In this document: positions 1-9,718 of the stretch, piece after piece
Position numbering within the stretch: position 1 is the stretch's first letter
How the letters are laid out: each line of letters begins with the position of its first letter
From: Pictodentalium vernedei
Taxonomy: Eukaryota > Mollusca > Scaphopoda > Dentaliida > Dentaliidae
DNA length: 64,000 nt
NCBI GenBank assembly: GCA_031216915.1
Contig: CM062292.1
Coordinates: 202,885,262 to 202,949,261 of the forward strand
Direction: 5' to 3'
The notes under the pieces: generated by a model
Database searches by the model: none
What the model was told of the DNA's origin: nothing
What the model saw: the letters and a program-made list of their open reading frames with translations, nothing else
Position numbers and translations under genes: made by a program

Positions 1-65
1 CAATTAGTTGTTCAAGAATTTTTTTTGCAAGTGGCGTCTGTTTTTCATGTTAGGTAAAGGGTTAA
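1..65. mobile_element. TTAA-A MITE, right end only (cut by window)
   Basis: The window opens inside a copy. 'ttcaagaattttttttgcaa', 'gtcgtctg'-like sequence and the terminus ggtaaagggTTAA (62-65) match one end of the family seen in full at 6500-6751. Confidence 0.85.
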
Positions 66-1002
66 ATTATTTTTAAACATTTTTGGGACATAATGTTCGG
101 TCGATCACTGAAACGCACATAGAATGTTTCCATGCGCCTGTTATGATGGTCCGTAGCGCTGCCGGAAACGAGTCGTCTATATGATACGCAATCAGAATGA
201 GTCGTCTATATGATACGGAATGGGAACACATTATGTGATACGTTCCGTTTCTCGTTGTTTTCAGGCCAAAATCTATATGATTGTTAGATAAAAAGGTATA
301 TCAACCTACCAAAATTGATCTCTTACGCTATCAGATAATAGAAGTGCGTAAATATAAATACTCGGACATCTGATGCCTGCGGGCAAAAATGAGCCACATC
401 CACCAGTCTAAAGTATACCGTGACGATCCTGCCTCGGACCCTTCATCATCTACCAGAGTAAATGGGAAGAAAATGTTATTTACGCCATTGTACATTGCTA
501 TGCACACACGTCATTGACCCCCCCCCCCCCAAAAAAAAAGTAAAAAAAATAAAAAAAAATAAAAAATAATAAGAAATATCAAGTCGACAGTGGACTCCGG
601 TACCTTCCATATGGATACTTGTGGGGTCACTCGTGCATGCATGGTGCACCCCCCCCCCCATGCTGAATTTACAGAAACTTAAACAAACGTCGCCACTAAC
701 TCCCGCTCCTACCAAGACACGCCGAGGAGAGTGAGAGCGATAAACGCGCTAAAACGTGTATGAACAGTTCCAGTCAAGGGGTGGGTGGGGATGGTGTGGA
801 GTCTGGGGACGACCGCCCTCAGCGCCATATCTTGGGGCGACTAAGTATGTCCAAATGTATCATGAAATCCAGATGTCTAGCTATGAAACCAGCCTTAGCG
901 ATGCATGGGGATAGAACGGCACCTAAGATTGGCAATGTAGGCCTGTGCTTCCCCGCTAATGTGTTTAACAGTATATTACCTGACTCGTAAAATTTCTCCC
1001 CA
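66..1002. other. No gene recognised
   Basis: Contains a duplicated 'gtcgtctatatgatacg' (171-188, 201-218), poly-C runs at 519 and 650 and A-rich sequence at 530-570. Short open frames on both strands look accidental. Confidence 0.6.
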
Positions 1003-1245
1003 ACATCGAAACTCCGCACTGCAGCACAGGCAGGGTTAGATTGGTTGAAGACATGCATACTATCGACGTGCAGTACGCCTTAGAACACGGCATCATCGTG
1101 CCCCCATGTGGCCAACGGGGTTAAGCGCCTTGCCCAAGGACACAACGCAGGGATCCGAATTGATCGCTCAGACGGTCACCCATCCGAGGATTAACCGGGC
1201 TCGACGTTGCTTAACTTCGGTGATCTGACGAGAACCTGTATTAGT
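1003..1245 (-). mobile_element. 5S rRNA-headed SINE, 3'-truncated
   Basis: On the minus strand the head reads 'gatcaccgaagttaagcaac', 'gtcgagcccggttaatcc' and 'tcggatgggtgaccgtctga', matching the internal promoter half of 5S rRNA. It is followed by the body shared with the other SINEs here (gttgtgtccttgggcaagg, gtactgcacgtcgat). The 3' part stops near 1003 after 'gatgttggggag', without the tail. It is not a functional 5S gene because only the promoter part is present. Confidence 0.8.
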
Positions 1246-1277
1246 TAATTATAAATTATAATCATGTCATATCTCCT

Positions 1278-1520
1278 TCAACCCTTTACCTAACATGAAA
1301 AGCAGACGACACTTGCAATCAAAATTCTCGAATAACTAATATTTTGTCTCAAAAACAAAGAATATGACCCCTCATTGGAACGAGCTCGATGAGCTCGTTC
1401 CAACTAGGGGTCATAACCTACGTTTTTGAGACAAAAAATGAAAAAAATAATGAAAATTAATTGACGATTTTTGGGAATAGCGCTGGCGGGTTTTTTCCGT
1501 TACGTTGGGTAAAGGGTTAA
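1278..1520. mobile_element. TTAA-A MITE
   Basis: Ends (T)CAACCCTTTACCTAACATG and ...CGTTGGGTAAAGGGTTAA. Central palindrome: tatgacccctcattggaac / GAGCTC / gttccaactaggggtcata, within arms 'ttgtctcaaaaac'...'gtttttgagacaaa'. The left TTAA is mutated to TCAA. 243 bases. Confidence 0.9.
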
Positions 1521-2054
1521 ATCTTTGTGCAATCTACCTCTCTGAAGGTGTTATTTGGGTTGAATAAACTATTAGTATTACAATGGAAACAAGTTTTGCA
1601 CCATGAAACCCAAAGATTCTCATTTCTTAATCCAAGAGAGGTAACTCTTCGTCGGAGTGCGACTTTGTCAGTCAGCAATGCCAACACAAAGTCACAAATC
1701 AACGGACATTGTTTGATGCCGTGATATTTTGGAAGGGGTGGGGGATCTTCATACAAATATGTTGTTACTCAGGTTTCTTCGAGATCAGCTTGGCTGATCC
1801 CCATCCTTACTGATTCTAGAAAACTTAAAAAATGTTCATGAAAGTTTTGGAAAGAGCTCACATGTGGGGGGGGGGGGGGGACATATGTTTGATACAGGGG
1901 ATCAATTAAATTTAGGCACGTGCATCTCCAGGGGCGTAACTATGAGAAGGGGATGTAGGAGTATGTGACACCCGCAATAATTTTCCACTCCGTACATTTT
2001 CATCTGGATTGGTGACTTAGATATCGATTCGCTCGTGCTGGTGATCAATTTCAA
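1521..2054. other. No gene recognised
   Basis: A G18 run at about 1864 and A/T-rich sequence. 'gcaatctacctctctgaagg' is not repeated elsewhere here. Confidence 0.55.
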
Positions 2055-2160
2055 CTACAGTTTAGTTCAATAGTTTAATGCATGACACCTTAATGGCAGT
2101 TGCACAATACAAACATAACAAATAAGAAGACATAATAAACATGATGTATAATATAAAGTA

Positions 2161-3033
2161 CTAATGGCTTTTTTCTTTAATAAGGTTATCTCCCTTACAG
2201 AAGAATGACCAGATCATGTTAGAAATAATATTAATCGATTTACTATTACAGTTTTTCAATATATAATAGTATTTCTCCGAATCATTTAATTGTTCAAATT
2301 CTTTGTATTCTTTTATAATTTCTTCGAACCCCGTTTCCCTAATTTCGACATATGCCTCACAATCCATAACAAAATTTTATTCGCTCTCTATTTCACCGGT
2401 ATCGCACACCGAGCATCTCCTATCATTTAGGGGCGTTGGGGGTTGTTTATGTCTACCCTTTTCTATTTCTAAATTATGGTTACTAACCCTAAGTCTAGTA
2501 AACAGTTCACGGGCCTGTTGAAATCTGGTGATTTTCAGAAAAGGTTCAAGCTTGTATTCATTTTTAACTAATCGATACGTTCGTAACTTATTACTGCCTT
2601 TCATTTTGTCATCATTAAACATATCTGTAGTAAACCTTTCTCTATCCTGAGATTCTAGTACATCTTTCAGGCATTTTCCATTATTATTGGTTAACGTATT
2701 AGCATTGGAAACTTTGATATTGTAACGAGATAACTGAGTTATCCAAGTTTTCGGAAGTTTACATTTGAGTGACTCCTTGAATGAGTTGGAGAGTGTGTTA
2801 TCGTCAGCAATTTTGGATAATTTATCGACATATTTATGAAGATGTAAGATGGCATCGTTCACAAAAGGATATCTACCCAACTCTCCTCGTGCTGCGTGAT
2901 TAGATGCTTTTCTATTCAACATTAATATTTGTTTACAAAATTTCAAGTGGACTTGTGCAGTAGTGTCCGCAAAAGGAGTATTAAAGTCAGGGGACCATAT
3001 CTCACAACAATATAATAAAATAGGCTTAATCAA
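2161..3033 (-). pseudogene. LINE 1 ORF2 C-terminal segment, one in-frame stop
   Basis: This is the longest readable part of LINE 1, 291 codons in one frame with one TAA at 2377-2379, probably a former Tyr codon. The sequence starts in the thumb region (IKPILLYCCEIWSPD is the typical 'yg.e.w' block of LINE polymerases). It then has a lysine-rich connector and ends with RRCSVCDTGEIESE followed by NFVMDCEAYVEIRE, the usual CxxC...H/C knuckle area of these proteins. The stop lies inside that knuckle. It is not expected to make an active protein. Confidence 0.8.
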
Positions 3034-3265
3034 CTAATCAAAAAGTTTACATTTCACATCAAGAGTTAAGTCAAGTGACTTTTTGAGAGAATTTGTAAGG
3101 AAAAACATTGCTTTCGATCCTTTTGTACTTAAATTCTCTTGAACTTGTTTTGTGTTTCCATTGTATGTGGATTCAAGACCTAAGTATTTATATTTATCTA
3201 CGATATCTAATTTCGTTGTTCCAATACAAAACGTAGGTTTTTTTTTTCTTTTCTATTTTTGAAAA

Positions 3266-3740
3266 TCATGCATTTTGTTTTTTTATATTGACACTAAGTT
3301 TGTTTTTATCCGCATAATGTTCTAACTTCTGAACACATTTATTCAATCCGACTGGAGACTCGGATAACATTACGAAGTCATCGGCAAAAAATAGGTGATT
3401 GAGTCGTTGTCTATTCACATTAACTGGTGAACAGGATTCATCAAATATCCCACATATGTCACCAATAAAAGTTTTGAAAAGAGTGGGGATATAGAACATC
3501 CTTGTTTAACACCCACTATTGAGAGTAAAGGTGGGCTCAATCCTACAGACGTATTTATAGAATAGTAACTGGACTCATAAAGAGAGCTAAGAACTTTGAG
3601 GACTTTCCACCAATACACAATGACTTCAATTTCTCAAAAAGTAACGACCTATCTACCGAATCAAATGCTTTCTTAAAATCAACAAGAGCTGCGTACATTG
3701 GTTTCTTCTCTTGTTTATATTTATTTGCCAACGTGCGCAA
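3266..3740 (-). pseudogene. LINE 1 reverse-transcriptase core, frameshifted
   Basis: Three overlapping frames together cover the RT palm. 3740-3555 holds the first catalytic aspartate in LVDFKKAFDSVDRS. 3618-3415 holds the template-contact block (SVGLSPPLLSIVGVKQGCSISP, split here by frame use). 3499-3266 holds FADD. At least two frameshifts are needed to join them, so the copy is dead. Motif order and spacing match LINE polymerases. Confidence 0.8.
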
Positions 3741-4447
3741 AATGAATGCACTGTCAGTTGTTCCACGATACTTTCTGAATCCAAATTTGTTAGCGCTTAT
3801 TAAATCGTTGAGTTCTAAATATTCATTCAGCCTCGAGTTTATTACTTTATTAAATAATTTTCCGAAATTGCTACTCAGCGCAATCGGTCTGTAATTGTTA
3901 GGATTATGTCGATCACCTTTCTTATAGAGAGTTTTTATTATACCATCACTCCAACATACCGGGTAATGACTTGATAATAATATTTGATTAAATAGTTTGA
4001 CAACATCATCTATAATAATTGGAACAATAAGTTTTAATAATTCTTTCGGAATGTTATCTACAGCCGATCACTTTTTTGTTTTGGAGCTGCCTTACAGCGT
4101 CTAACATTTCTCTGGCGGTTTTGTAGTCATTGTTTAATTTGATATCTGGCTCCTTAATTGTCGCCAGAAGATGACGTATTTCAGACTCAGCTCTTTTCGG
4201 ACAAAGTAATGTTTTAAAGAATTCTACAGTTTCATCTGGGAGTAAATAACTGGGCTCTTCTTTCTTAACATGTTAATAATACCCCAGGACTTGGAAGGAT
4301 TAGCTGTCTCCATATTAGATAATTTATCCGAGATACATTCATAAAATTCTCTGTGCTTACGTTTTGTCTCCCGCTTATAATACTTTTTATAGAGTGAAAT
4401 TTAATCAGTAAAGTCTTATCATAAGGCCTCTTCTTCATCTCATTTAC

Positions 4448-4448
<1 letters not shown>

Positions 4449-4476
<28 letters not shown>
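4449..4476. repeat. Poly-G tract of 28
   Basis: Longest pure G run in the window, inside LINE 1. Other runs of 10 or more G or C occur at about 519, 650, 1864, 19202, 19399, 19921, 20390, 21817, 23143, 32598, 44285, 48867, 54480, 54633, 55687, 58755 and 61661. Confidence 0.9.
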
Positions 4477-4478
<2 letters not shown>

Positions 4479-4560
4479 TTTGTCATATCTTTTTTTTAAC
4501 TGTTTACAGTGTCTATCAAACCAGTGACGTTTACGTTTTTTGTTTATTTGTTTATACCTA

Positions 4561-4660
4561 AAATTGACATATTTATGGAGATGTAATTAGCATTATCGAC
4601 ATATTTATGGAGATGTAACATGGGATCGTTCACAATAGGAATAGGATACATATTATCAAT
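4561..4660 (-). repeat. Short duplicated pieces of LINE 1
   Basis: The phrase 'gacatatttatggagatgtaa' occurs twice here about 45 bases apart, and both copies match LINE 1 at about 2827-2848 ('cgacatatttatgaagatgtaa'). The following 'tgggatcgttcacaataggata' also matches about 2850-2871. Downstream LINE sequence has therefore been copied next to the 5' break, pointing to a rearranged integration or repair patch. Confidence 0.55.
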
Positions 4661-4717
4661 AGGGTATGCTACTAAATAGCACTAAATGTTTTTACCCACA
4701 AACAGATATCCCGAGTT

Positions 4718-4971
4718 TTAACCGTTTACCCACCATGAAAAGCAGACGACACCTGCAAACAAAATTATTGAATAATTATTTGTTTTTTCATATTTGTTGC
4801 GTCAAAAACATAGCTTTTGACCACTCACTGCAACGAGCGCAATAAGCTCGTTTCAGTGAGGATCATAAGCTATGTTTTTGAGGAAAAAAATGAAAAAAAT
4901 AATGGAAACTGAATGGCATTTTTGTGAACTGCGCTGGCCGGTTTTGGCCGGTACGTTGGGTAAATGGTTAA
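4718..4971. mobile_element. TTAA-A MITE, diverged centre
   Basis: TTAACCGTTTACCCACCATG at the left and CGTTGGGTAAATGGTTAA at the right. The central palindrome is weakened (gaccactcactgcaacgagc / gctcgtttcagtgaggatca). A SINE inserted at its right edge. Confidence 0.88.
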
Positions 4972-4981
4972 ACTATAATCC

Positions 4982-5340
4982 GAGAGCGCGGTGGCTCAGT
5001 AGTTCCGGCATTGGACTTCAAACCGAAAGATCCACGGTTCGATCCCCAGGGGTAACTGCATGGTGTCTTTGGGCAAGGCACTTCATCCCGATTGCCAACG
5101 TGGGACACGGTGGTGCTGTGTACTAATGCGTACTGCACGTCGATGGTGCACTTGTCTTCAACCAATGCAAACCCTCCTTGTGCGGAGTTTGTACGTTGGA
5201 GAATCTGACAGTTGCTCGCTGTTGCTCGGTGGTTCTCTCCGAGTACTCCAGCTTCCTACACATGTAAAACGGTCAGACACGAGGTGACCATGGCTGCCAA
5301 AAAGTGTCGTTAAACTCCAATAAATAAATCAATAAATGTA
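4982..5340 (+). mobile_element. tRNA-headed SINE
   Basis: The head has an A box (TGGCTCAGTAG) and B box (GGTTCGATCC) at pol III spacing. The body is common to the family, and the end is 'gtgtcgttaaactccaataa' with a short A/T-rich tail. The 13-base duplication 'taaactataatcc' flanks it (4969-4981 and 5341-5353). The left copy overlaps the terminal TTAA of the MITE 4718-4971, so the SINE landed at the MITE edge. Confidence 0.9.
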
Positions 5341-5353
5341 TAAACTATAATCC

Positions 5354-6112
5354 ACATTGTCAAATATTCAAACTACATCATCAAGGCATGCCTTCTTCTA
5401 AGGCATGCCGTGATGATGTAGTTGGAATATTTCTTCAATCGGAACTGAGTCATGACAGTCGAGACAAATTGGGTTTGTACCCCCAATAGATCATCTACGC
5501 CCATGTGCATCCCCATGGATCTCCCATTAAATGAAATTTCTGTGATCAAACTGGAACCAAAAACCAATGTAACATTAATCTGTTGCAGGCGCATTAAATG
5601 TTGAAAATCACAAAGATATTTCAGCATAGAACAGGTTACTCTAGAAGACGACAACCGCAATCAATATTCAGGAATTGGCAGTTCTTGCATAGAGGACACG
5701 GGCGGGTTCTAAATACTGACTGAATTGCTTCCAACTGCCTCTGTATGGTTGCATGATAGTTCGGTTGGCATTGTGGAAGAAACATCCAGAGCTAGTTCAA
5801 ACTCCATTGATGCAGGTTCTAGGGAAGTGCCAAACTTTAAGGTCAGTTTCGGTAAGAGTAACCCCACCTGGTGGGATATCTGCTTGATATAATCTATAAA
5901 TGTACACCACACGCTGACAGGACCCTTGGCTTGTTGCTTTTGGGGTTCCGATTACTCAAAATCATGTGTTAAAAACCTAAAATGGCGCACAGTACCTTCA
6001 ACATCAGCACTTTATAAACTCTCTTTAAGAGAAACAGAAATAACAGAAAAGTTAGACGATCTTTAATGAGTCGAGGTTCTACACGAACATTTTTTACCCG
6101 AGTTAACCCTTT
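5354..6112. other. Unannotated; repeat fragment shared with 12475-12560
   Basis: 'gcatgccgtgatgatgtagt' 'tggaatatttcttcaatcgg' resembles 12478-12520 ('gtatgccgtggtgatgtatt' 'tggaataatatatcagtcgg'), and 'gacagtcgagacaaattggg' matches 'cagtcgggacaaaccgggtt'. A small inverted repeat 'caaggcatgccttcttctaa' 'ggcatgcc' is at 5381-5408. Nothing else recognised. Confidence 0.45.
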
Positions 6113-6211
6113 ACCTTACACGATTAGAGACGACAAACAATGAAAATGTTTAGTTACTCAAGAATCTTTTGTGCATGTTTCCTTTTCTGATTGTGTTAGG
6201 TAATAGTTTAA
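6113..6211. mobile_element. Short internally deleted TTAA MITE
   Basis: TTAACCCTTTACCTTACACG at the left, GTTAGGTAATAGTTTAA at the right, only 99 bases. 'gacgac' and 'ctcaagaatcttttgtgcat' are family A pieces; the palindrome is gone. Confidence 0.65.
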
Positions 6212-6499
6212 TACTCCAGCGCAGACATGTTGACTGCGTTTCTCATTGATACCTTACCTAACTATGGGAAAAAAACTGTCAAACCAGGGGCTAGGTATAC
6301 ACAAATCACATATTTTCCAAAAGCATTAGAGAACAGTATATAACGAATTAAATTCCCAGTTCTCTCTTCAAATTGAATTCTTTTAAAACCAATTTATGTC
6401 TTTCAAGCATCGACGGTTCGTTTTTTTTCTCAGCAAGACACACTGAGTCTCAAAAAGTACCCAAGTCAACCAGCTGGAATTTCTTTTATAACTATGCAC

Positions 6500-6751
6500 T
6501 TAACCCTTTAATCAACGTAACGGTCAAAACCGGCCAGCGCTATTCTCAAAAATCGCCAATTAATTTTCATTTTTTTCATTTTTTGTGTCAAAAACATAGG
6601 TTATGACCCCTCGTTGGAACGAGCTCGTTGAGCTCGTTCCAACGAGGGGCCATAACCTATGTTTTTGACACAAAAAATGAAATAAATTAGTAATTCAAGA
6701 ATTTTTTTTTTTGCAAGTGTCGTCTGCTTTTCATGTCAGGTAAAGGGTTAA
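6500..6751. mobile_element. TTAA-A MITE, reverse orientation
   Basis: TTAACCCTTTAATCAACGTA and TCAGGTAAAGGGTTAA. The palindrome is near-perfect, ggttatgacccctcgttgga...tccaacgaggggccataacc, nested in 'ttgtgtcaaaaacata' arms. One of the best preserved copies. Confidence 0.93.
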
Positions 6752-6856
6752 CAAGTAACTCTCCTTTTGGATATAGACTGAAAGGATTTGAAATGGGAAA
6801 CTATACTATTAGCTTGAATATACTATTAACCAATTTTCACCCAAGGGGAAACCAAT

Positions 6857-7098
6857 TTAACCCTTTACCTAACAAATCGGCCATATCCCCCTGCGTAATT
6901 TACAAATTGAGCAGTTGAGAAGAGTTTATTTCTCCAAAAACTTCAACAAGACCATATCACGTAGCCACTAATTCAAATAAGCTCGTTCCATTGGAGAAGG
7001 GGTGGATGATATGGTTTTGTTGAAATTTTGTTAAAAATTAAAGAAAAACTAATTAAAATATCAAATTTTGATATCGTGTGCTTTGAGTGAAGGGTTAA
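6857..7098. mobile_element. TTAA-B MITE, degraded
   Basis: TTAACCCTTTACCTAACAAA plus 'tcggccatatccccctgcgt' at the left and 'tttgatatcgtgtg...gaagggTTAA' at the right. The central palindrome is decayed (gcccactaattcaaataagc style), but 'accatatca' and 'tgatatggttttgttgaaa' remain. Confidence 0.85.
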
Positions 7099-7477
7099 AC
7101 AGCAGGAATCAGTTACGACAATAAATGAACGTAAAACCAATTGGCCGTCAAGAACACTTCTTCCTCTCTGCGCTACCTTTCGTATGCCATTCAAGTTGAC
7201 GTTGCAAGTTTTGGCGAAATGATGAATTTGCAACATCATAATTTGGTCGACGAAAATCCATGTAAGAAAGAATACCCAACAGAAGCTAAAACACGAACTT
7301 TAAACACCCGTCGAGGCATTCTCTGTCCCTTACAATACTTTGGACTAGTACTGAATTCTGGTATGGGTACAATACCATAAGTTATGGCATGCCATTGGTC
7401 ATGCAGTCTAAATCACTTTTAAAAGACTACCCTTGCACTGTTGCACACCTATTAATGGTATGTTCTGATTACTGACT

Positions 7478-7660
7478 GGAAGATACAAAAAAATGAGATA
7501 AATAAATAATGGAAATAATGCACACACAAATAAATTTAAAATACATGGATGGGAGATACAAGAAATAAGATAAATAAATAATGGAAATAATGCACATATA
7601 AATAAATTTAAAATACATTGATGGGAGATACAAAAAAAAAATAAGAAATACAAATAAAGA
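7478..7660. repeat. Tandem repeat, about 71-base unit, 2.5 copies
   Basis: Units begin at about 7478, 7549 and 7620 with 'gggagatacaagaaataaga' and contain 'taaataataatggaaataat'-like and 'aaatttaaaatacatggatg' segments. A/T-rich; open frames on the minus strand repeat with it. Confidence 0.8.
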
Positions 7661-7738
7661 CACAATTACATATTAACCTGGCTTCAGCAGGTGACCAACA
7701 CCATCTAGGAACTTACTCAATGTCAGTCTTTTCATTGT

Positions 7739-7978
7739 TTAACCCTTTACCCAACTCAGACGATATCAAAATTTATTATTTTAAATATTATTTTTTTAAA
7801 TTTCTCAAAAATTTTCAACAAAACCATATCATGTGACCCCTCGTTGGAACGAGCTCGTTCCAACGAAGGGTCACACGATATGGTTTTGTTGAAAATTTTT
7901 GAAATATAATATTTTTTCAACTGCTGAATTTGCATATTACGCGGGCGGATGCCGGCGATTCGTTGGGTAAAGGGTTAA
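7739..7978. mobile_element. TTAA-B MITE
   Basis: TTAACCCTTTACCCAACTCA at the left, CGTTGGGTAAAGGGTTAA at the right. Centre: 'ccatatcatgtgacccctcg' / ttggaacGAGCTCgttccaa / 'gaagggtcacacgatatgg'. It abuts the end of the MULE pseudogene. Confidence 0.93.
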
Positions 7979-8312
7979 TAATTGCGCCTTCAATCTTGTT
8001 GACCTATTTTCAGTCTCTTTATAAACTCTTTTTCTCTGAGGCGGAGCTGTCCCCATATACAGTTTTCTATTTTTTATAGTTTCTTTAACCGATAAAAGGG
8101 GGCACGGTGACGCTGTGCAATAAGGCGTACTGCACGTCGATGGTGCACCTGTCTTCAACCAATGCTAACCCTGCTTCTGTGGAGTTAGTATGTTGGGGAG
8201 CTGACAGTTGCTCGGTGGTTCTCTCCGGGTACTCCGGCTTCCTCCACCCGTAAAATTGTCGTGGTCATGGTTAGCCATTGTGCAGAAATATGTGACCTTA
8301 AACACTAATAAG

Positions 8313-8351
<39 letters not shown>

Positions 8352-9285
8352 ATATAACCGATAAATATTGGATTGATGGCGAGGAATAGATCTAATCTAA
8401 TTATCTGCTGATGGAAACCTTCAAGATTATTGTTCGTTCTTGAGCCAGTGCTGGTGAAATGATTCCACATTGGGATAGGGAACCTATCATCTTCATCTAC
8501 CCATGTTGTTACCATGTAATCATTGAAGGATGTTGCATTTGGTCCACCAGGTGCCAGTTCCATGGCCACCAACCATGCATCTTGCACCTTATCTATGGGA
8601 AGAAGTGGAAGTGAAGCTGCTCGGCGTACCCACTCCTGTATTTCCTGGTCTTCTTTGTATAGTGTGGCTAGTCCTAAGTTTTAAATTTTCCTCCAGATTG
8701 GTTGGGTATACTGAAAGAACCACCCTTTCACTTCAGCATGTGGAAACTCTCGTTGAATTGCCTGTATCGCAGCTAATCTCGAAATTAATCTGTACTTTCG
8801 ATGGTAAAAGTTGGCTATTCAGTTTTTCTTGAATTGCAGACTTGAGACACGTAAATAGTCTGCAATATGTGCCACATTTGTAGAGCGTGCACCAAAAGGA
8901 AATGTTGTACTGGTGTTGATCCACGGTTCTTCCAAGCTCATCTCTGAAAGACTTGAAGGAATGTTTGGAATTGTAGCTCTCCTGTGGCGAATGGCGATAA
9001 AGAGCACTTCTTATACTGGGATAGCTCGGAATCATCATCACTCATACCTTCTTTTTGAATACTCTTGGCATTGTCTTCAACAGTTGTGCAGCGACCTTTG
9101 CATGACGTTATGACACATGTCCAGTGCTGACATGACTTCCTTGTGGTATGTTTGTTATATATATAGCCATCAACTAAAACTTGCGGTGCATCTCGACGGG
9201 ATAGTATGACCGCTACTGTCTGAAGGGTTGCCATGCTGACTATACCCTCTGATGAATGAAAAGATTCTGCGCACTGAAGGCGCAC
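7979..9285 (-). pseudogene. FLYWCH zinc finger + MULE transposase gene, broken
   Basis: Minus strand. From 9285 the frame gives a FLYWCH-type finger (VLVDGYIYNKHTTRKSCQHW, TCVITSCKGRCTT). This is followed after a frameshift by a conserved linker (PWINTSTTFPFGARSTNVAH). After an apparent deletion of the DDE centre come EFPHAEVKGWFFQYTQPIW, WVRRAASLPLLPIDKVQDAW, FNDYMVTTWVDEDDRFPIP and MWNHFTSTGSRTNNNLEGFH. The last four follow the C-terminal half of MULE transposases, where 'RTNN..EG.H' is characteristic. The gene is then split by a SINE (8097-8355) and resumes at 8096 with KETIKNRKLYMGTAPPQRKR. A TTAA MITE abuts its end at 7978. Transposase or a domesticated FLYWCH gene are both possible origins; it is dead either way. 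Confidence 0.7.
8097..8355 (+). mobile_element. SINE, 5'-truncated, inserted in MULE pseudogene
   Basis: The body begins at 'gggggcacggtgacgctgtg', so the pol III head is absent, and it ends in a long (AAAT/TAAA)n tail. The 11-base direct repeat 'taaccgataaa' flanks it (left 8086-8096, right 8355-8365). It splits the C-terminal coding part of the MULE pseudogene. Truncation with a good target duplication shows LINE-type target-primed insertion. Confidence 0.85.
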
Positions 9286-9718
9286 AAGGACGATGTGGGA
9301 TTGAAATACCTTTCGACCCGAATAACTTTATTTGCTTTGTAGCTTTATTTGCTTATAAGTCCACGAGAGTCGGAAGCGAGAGCCAATAATCTTATTAAGT
9401 TTGGGTGTGCGACTGGCAGTAGGATAGTGGGTTGAGATCCCCGAGAACCTCGAACTGGAAGATGGCTAGGAATTTTGCATAACTACAAGAGTTCTGCTCC
9501 GTGTTTGCTTAGAGAAGTGGGCATATACCCTCTTGGGTGGAACTATGTGCTTAAATTTAAATAGTGAAAACTGAATAATGTTTATTCAATGCAAACAACA
9601 CTCCTCAAAGAAGTTTAATCAAATAGAAAAAGCACCCCATCTGGTGATGATTATGTAAAACAAACAAGTCCTTTGATTATATTAGTCCACTAAAGCATTA
9701 TCTACATAATAATAATAA

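Larger units (their letters stand above)
2055..4560 (-). mobile_element. Degenerate non-LTR retrotransposon (LINE) 1
   Basis: Minus-strand remains of a LINE reverse-transcriptase ORF. Reading 4260 down to 2161, I see in order an N-terminal RT block (NNYRPIALSSNFGKL, about 3900-3840), the motif A region ALVDFKKAFDSVDRSL (about 3690-3645), the catalytic FADDFVMLSESP (about 3390), NKLSVNIKK and, at the C-terminus, a zinc-knuckle-like segment with RRCSVCDTGE. Several frameshifts separate the pieces. The C-terminal piece 3033-2161 is one frame with a single TAA at 2377-2379. A run of 28 G at 4449-4476 lies in the upstream part and reads as polyproline on the minus strand. No endonuclease was found, so the 5' part is missing. 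Jockey/CR1/L2-type is likely; the exact clade is unresolved. Confidence 0.85.

Noticed and set aside
4982..5060. tRNA gene
   Set aside because: A and B boxes are present, but the cloverleaf is incomplete and the sequence continues into a repeated SINE body with target duplications; the same holds for the other SINE heads.
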